Source: Paraburkholderia ultramafica
GTDB taxonomy: Bacteria > Pseudomonadota > Gammaproteobacteria > Burkholderiales > Burkholderiaceae
DNA length: 64,000 nt
Direction of reading: 5' to 3'
Assembly (NCBI RefSeq): GCF_902859915.1
Contig: NZ_CADIKK010000007.1
Coordinates: 166,381-230,380 of the forward strand
The position numbers and the translations under genes were made by a program. Below are positions 62,755 through 64,000 of the stretch, piece after piece; position 1 is the first letter of the stretch, and each line of letters starts with the position of its first letter. A model generated the notes under the pieces. It was not told the origin of the DNA and did no database searches. It was given only the letters and a program-made list of their open reading frames with translations.

Positions 62755-64000
62755 GTGAACGATTACAACGAGCGGAGTATCTGGCTGCGCATGCGAGCCT
62801 TGCTTTCACTGAACGATCCGCGCTGGGGCCGGGGCGACGGCAATGGCGACCGGCAACGGCCGAACGATCCCAAGCGTCCGACCAGGGACGGTGAAGGTCC
62901 GCCCGATCTCGACGAGATGTGGCGTGATTTCAACCGCCGCTTGAGCCGCATCTTCGGACGCAAGGGCGGCGGTGCGGGCGGTGGCCGTCCGGACAATGGA
63001 CGTGGTGCGCGCATCGGCGTGGGCATCGTGATCGGCGTGCTGATTGCGATCTATCTCGGCAGCGGCGTGTTCGTCGTGCAGGATGGCCAGGCTGCGGTCG
63101 TGATGCAGTTCGGCAAGTATCGCTACACGGCAGGGCAAGGTGTGCACTGGCGTTTGCCGTATCCGTTCGAAGCACATGAGTTCGTCAATATCGGCCAGAT
63201 CCGCCAGGTCGAGATCGGCCGCAACAACGTGGTGCGTCTCGCGAATGTGAAGGACGCGTCGATGCTCACGCACGACGGTGACATCGTCGAAGTGCGCTTC
63301 GCGGTGCAGTTCCAGGTGCGCAAACCCACCGATTATCTGTTTCGCAGCGTCGATCCCGATCAGAGCGTGATGCACGCCGCGCAGGCGGCGGTGCGCGGCA
63401 TTGTCGGCGCGCCCAGCACGAACGAGATCCTCGATCAGGATCGCGAAACAATGCGCCAGCAACTGATGGCGGCGATCCAGCAATCCCTCGATCAATACGA
63501 GTCCGGCCTCGCCGTGACCGGTGTGACGATTCAGAGCGTGCAGGTGCCCGACCAGGTGCAAGCCGCGTTCGACGACGCCGCCAAAGTGCATCAGGAAAAC
63601 GAACGCGCGAAGCGTGATGCGCAGGCCTATGCGGCGGATCTGCTGCCGCGTGCGCAAGCCGACGTGGCGCGTCAGATCGAAGAGGCGAAAACCTATAGCG
63701 AGAAGACGGTGGCGCAGGCGCAAGGCGAGGCCGACCGCTTCAAGCAGGTCTTCGCACAGTACTCGAAAGCGCCCGCTGTGATTCGCACGCGCATGTACAT
63801 GGAAACCATGCAGCAGATCTATTCGAATACGACCAAGGTGTTTGTGGACAGCAAGAACGGCAACAACGTGCTGTATCTGCCGCTCGACAAACTGGTCGAA
63901 CAGAATCGCCAGCGGCTCGCCGACGCCGCTGCCGCGACGCCGGGTGCCGCGGGCGCCGGCGCGCCGCAAGCGGCGAGCGCGGCTGCGCCGTCGGGCGCTT
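62755..64000 (+). CDS. hflK: FtsH protease regulator HflK (5' part)
   Basis: HflK is an SPFH-family membrane protein that with HflC forms a cage around FtsH. The frame runs off the right edge with 415 codons seen, close to the full family length. It starts at GTG 62755 (MNDYNERSIWLRM), has a Gly/Arg/Asp-rich cytoplasmic stretch, one membrane segment (about residues 85-103, GVGIVIGVLIAIYLGSG) and then the SPFH/Band 7 domain (VVQDGQAAVVMQFGKY to about residue 330). The C terminus is Ala/Gly-rich. ATG at 62791 is an alternative start. It follows hflX by 49 bases, and hflC is expected next, outside the window. Confidence 0.95.
   Translation, partial: MNDYNERSIWLRMRALLSLNDPRWGRGDGNGDRQRPNDPKRPTRDGEGPPDLDEMWRDFNRRLSRIFGRKGGGAGGGRPDNGRGARIGVGIVIGVLIAIYLGSGVFVVQDGQAAVVMQFGKYRYTAGQGVHWRLPYPFEAHEFVNIGQIRQVEIGRNNVVRLANVKDASMLTHDGDIVEVRFAVQFQVRKPTDYLFRSVDPDQSVMHAAQAAVRGIVGAPSTNEILDQDRETMRQQLMAAIQQSLDQYESGLAVTGVTIQSVQVPDQVQAAFDDAAKVHQENERAKRDAQAYAADLLPRAQADVARQIEEAKTYSEKTVAQAQGEADRFKQVFAQYSKAPAVIRTRMYMETMQQIYSNTTKVFVDSKNGNNVLYLPLDKLVEQNRQRLADAAAATPGAAGAGAPQAASAAAPSGA

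Overview
The window is a high-G+C stretch of chromosomal core genome from a betaproteobacterium, most likely Burkholderiaceae and probably Paraburkholderia or a close relative. The evidence is the gene orders aceE-aceF-lpdA-phaP, iscRSUA-hscBA-fdx-iscX, recJ-prfB-lysS, pyrG-kdsA-eno-ftsB and ispG-hisS-yfgM-bamB-der-hfq-hflX-hflK, the protein sequences themselves, and strongly GC-biased third codon positions. I found no insertion sequence, prophage, integron, CRISPR array, tRNA or rRNA. Both edges cut a gene: aceE on the left, hflK on the right.

Region by region. 1-6.3 kb: the pyruvate dehydrogenase complex (aceE 3' part, aceF, lpdA), which makes acetyl-CoA, followed by the convergent polyhydroxybutyrate phasin gene phaP, whose promoter is flanked by two related palindromes. 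6.8-8.9 kb: a PBP7-type D-Ala-D-Ala endopeptidase and an IclR regulator sharing a bidirectional terminator. 9.1-11.4 kb: lutA-lutB iron-sulphur proteins of lactate oxidation, with no lutC. 11.6-13.4 kb: a lipoprotein, a small membrane protein and a low-molecular-weight phosphotyrosine phosphatase. 13.4-19.8 kb: the complete iron-sulphur assembly (isc) cluster, with two IscR-type boxes over its promoter and strong internal hairpins. 19.8-26.8 kb (minus strand): a glycine-zipper protein, lysS, prfB with its programmed +1 frameshift, recJ and an RpfE-type gene. 27-33 kb: a small conserved gene, the lipoprotein exporter lolC-lolD, a TatD nuclease and ComEC. 33-39 kb: an alpha/beta hydrolase, pyrG, kdsA, eno, ftsB and a lipoprotein. 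39.4-47.4 kb: hslO and a gamma-carbonic anhydrase on the minus strand, then a DUF455 ferritin-like protein, a hydrolase, a PHP phosphoesterase, a YciO protein, a site-2 protease, trpS and a methyltransferase. 47.4-51.3 kb: dapA, bamC, an MBL-fold hydrolase and a YccA-type membrane protein. 51.5-64 kb: ndk, rlmN, rodZ, ispG, hisS, yfgM, bamB, der, hfq, hflX and hflK.

A functional thread is iron-sulphur biochemistry. The isc cluster supplies clusters to several proteins also encoded here: LutA/LutB, RlmN, IspG, ferredoxin, IscR and possibly TrpS, which carries a four-cysteine motif like that of the Fe-S-containing Thermotoga enzyme. Envelope biogenesis is the other theme (LolCD, BamB, BamC, YfgM, RodZ, FtsB, PBP7, HflK).

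I see no convincing undescribed multi-gene system. The items most worth a second look are regulatory or structural details: the paired phaP operators, the split architecture of the isc operon, the TrpS cysteine motif, the IscR loop insertion, the palindrome at the iclR start site and the low-complexity insert in ComEC.
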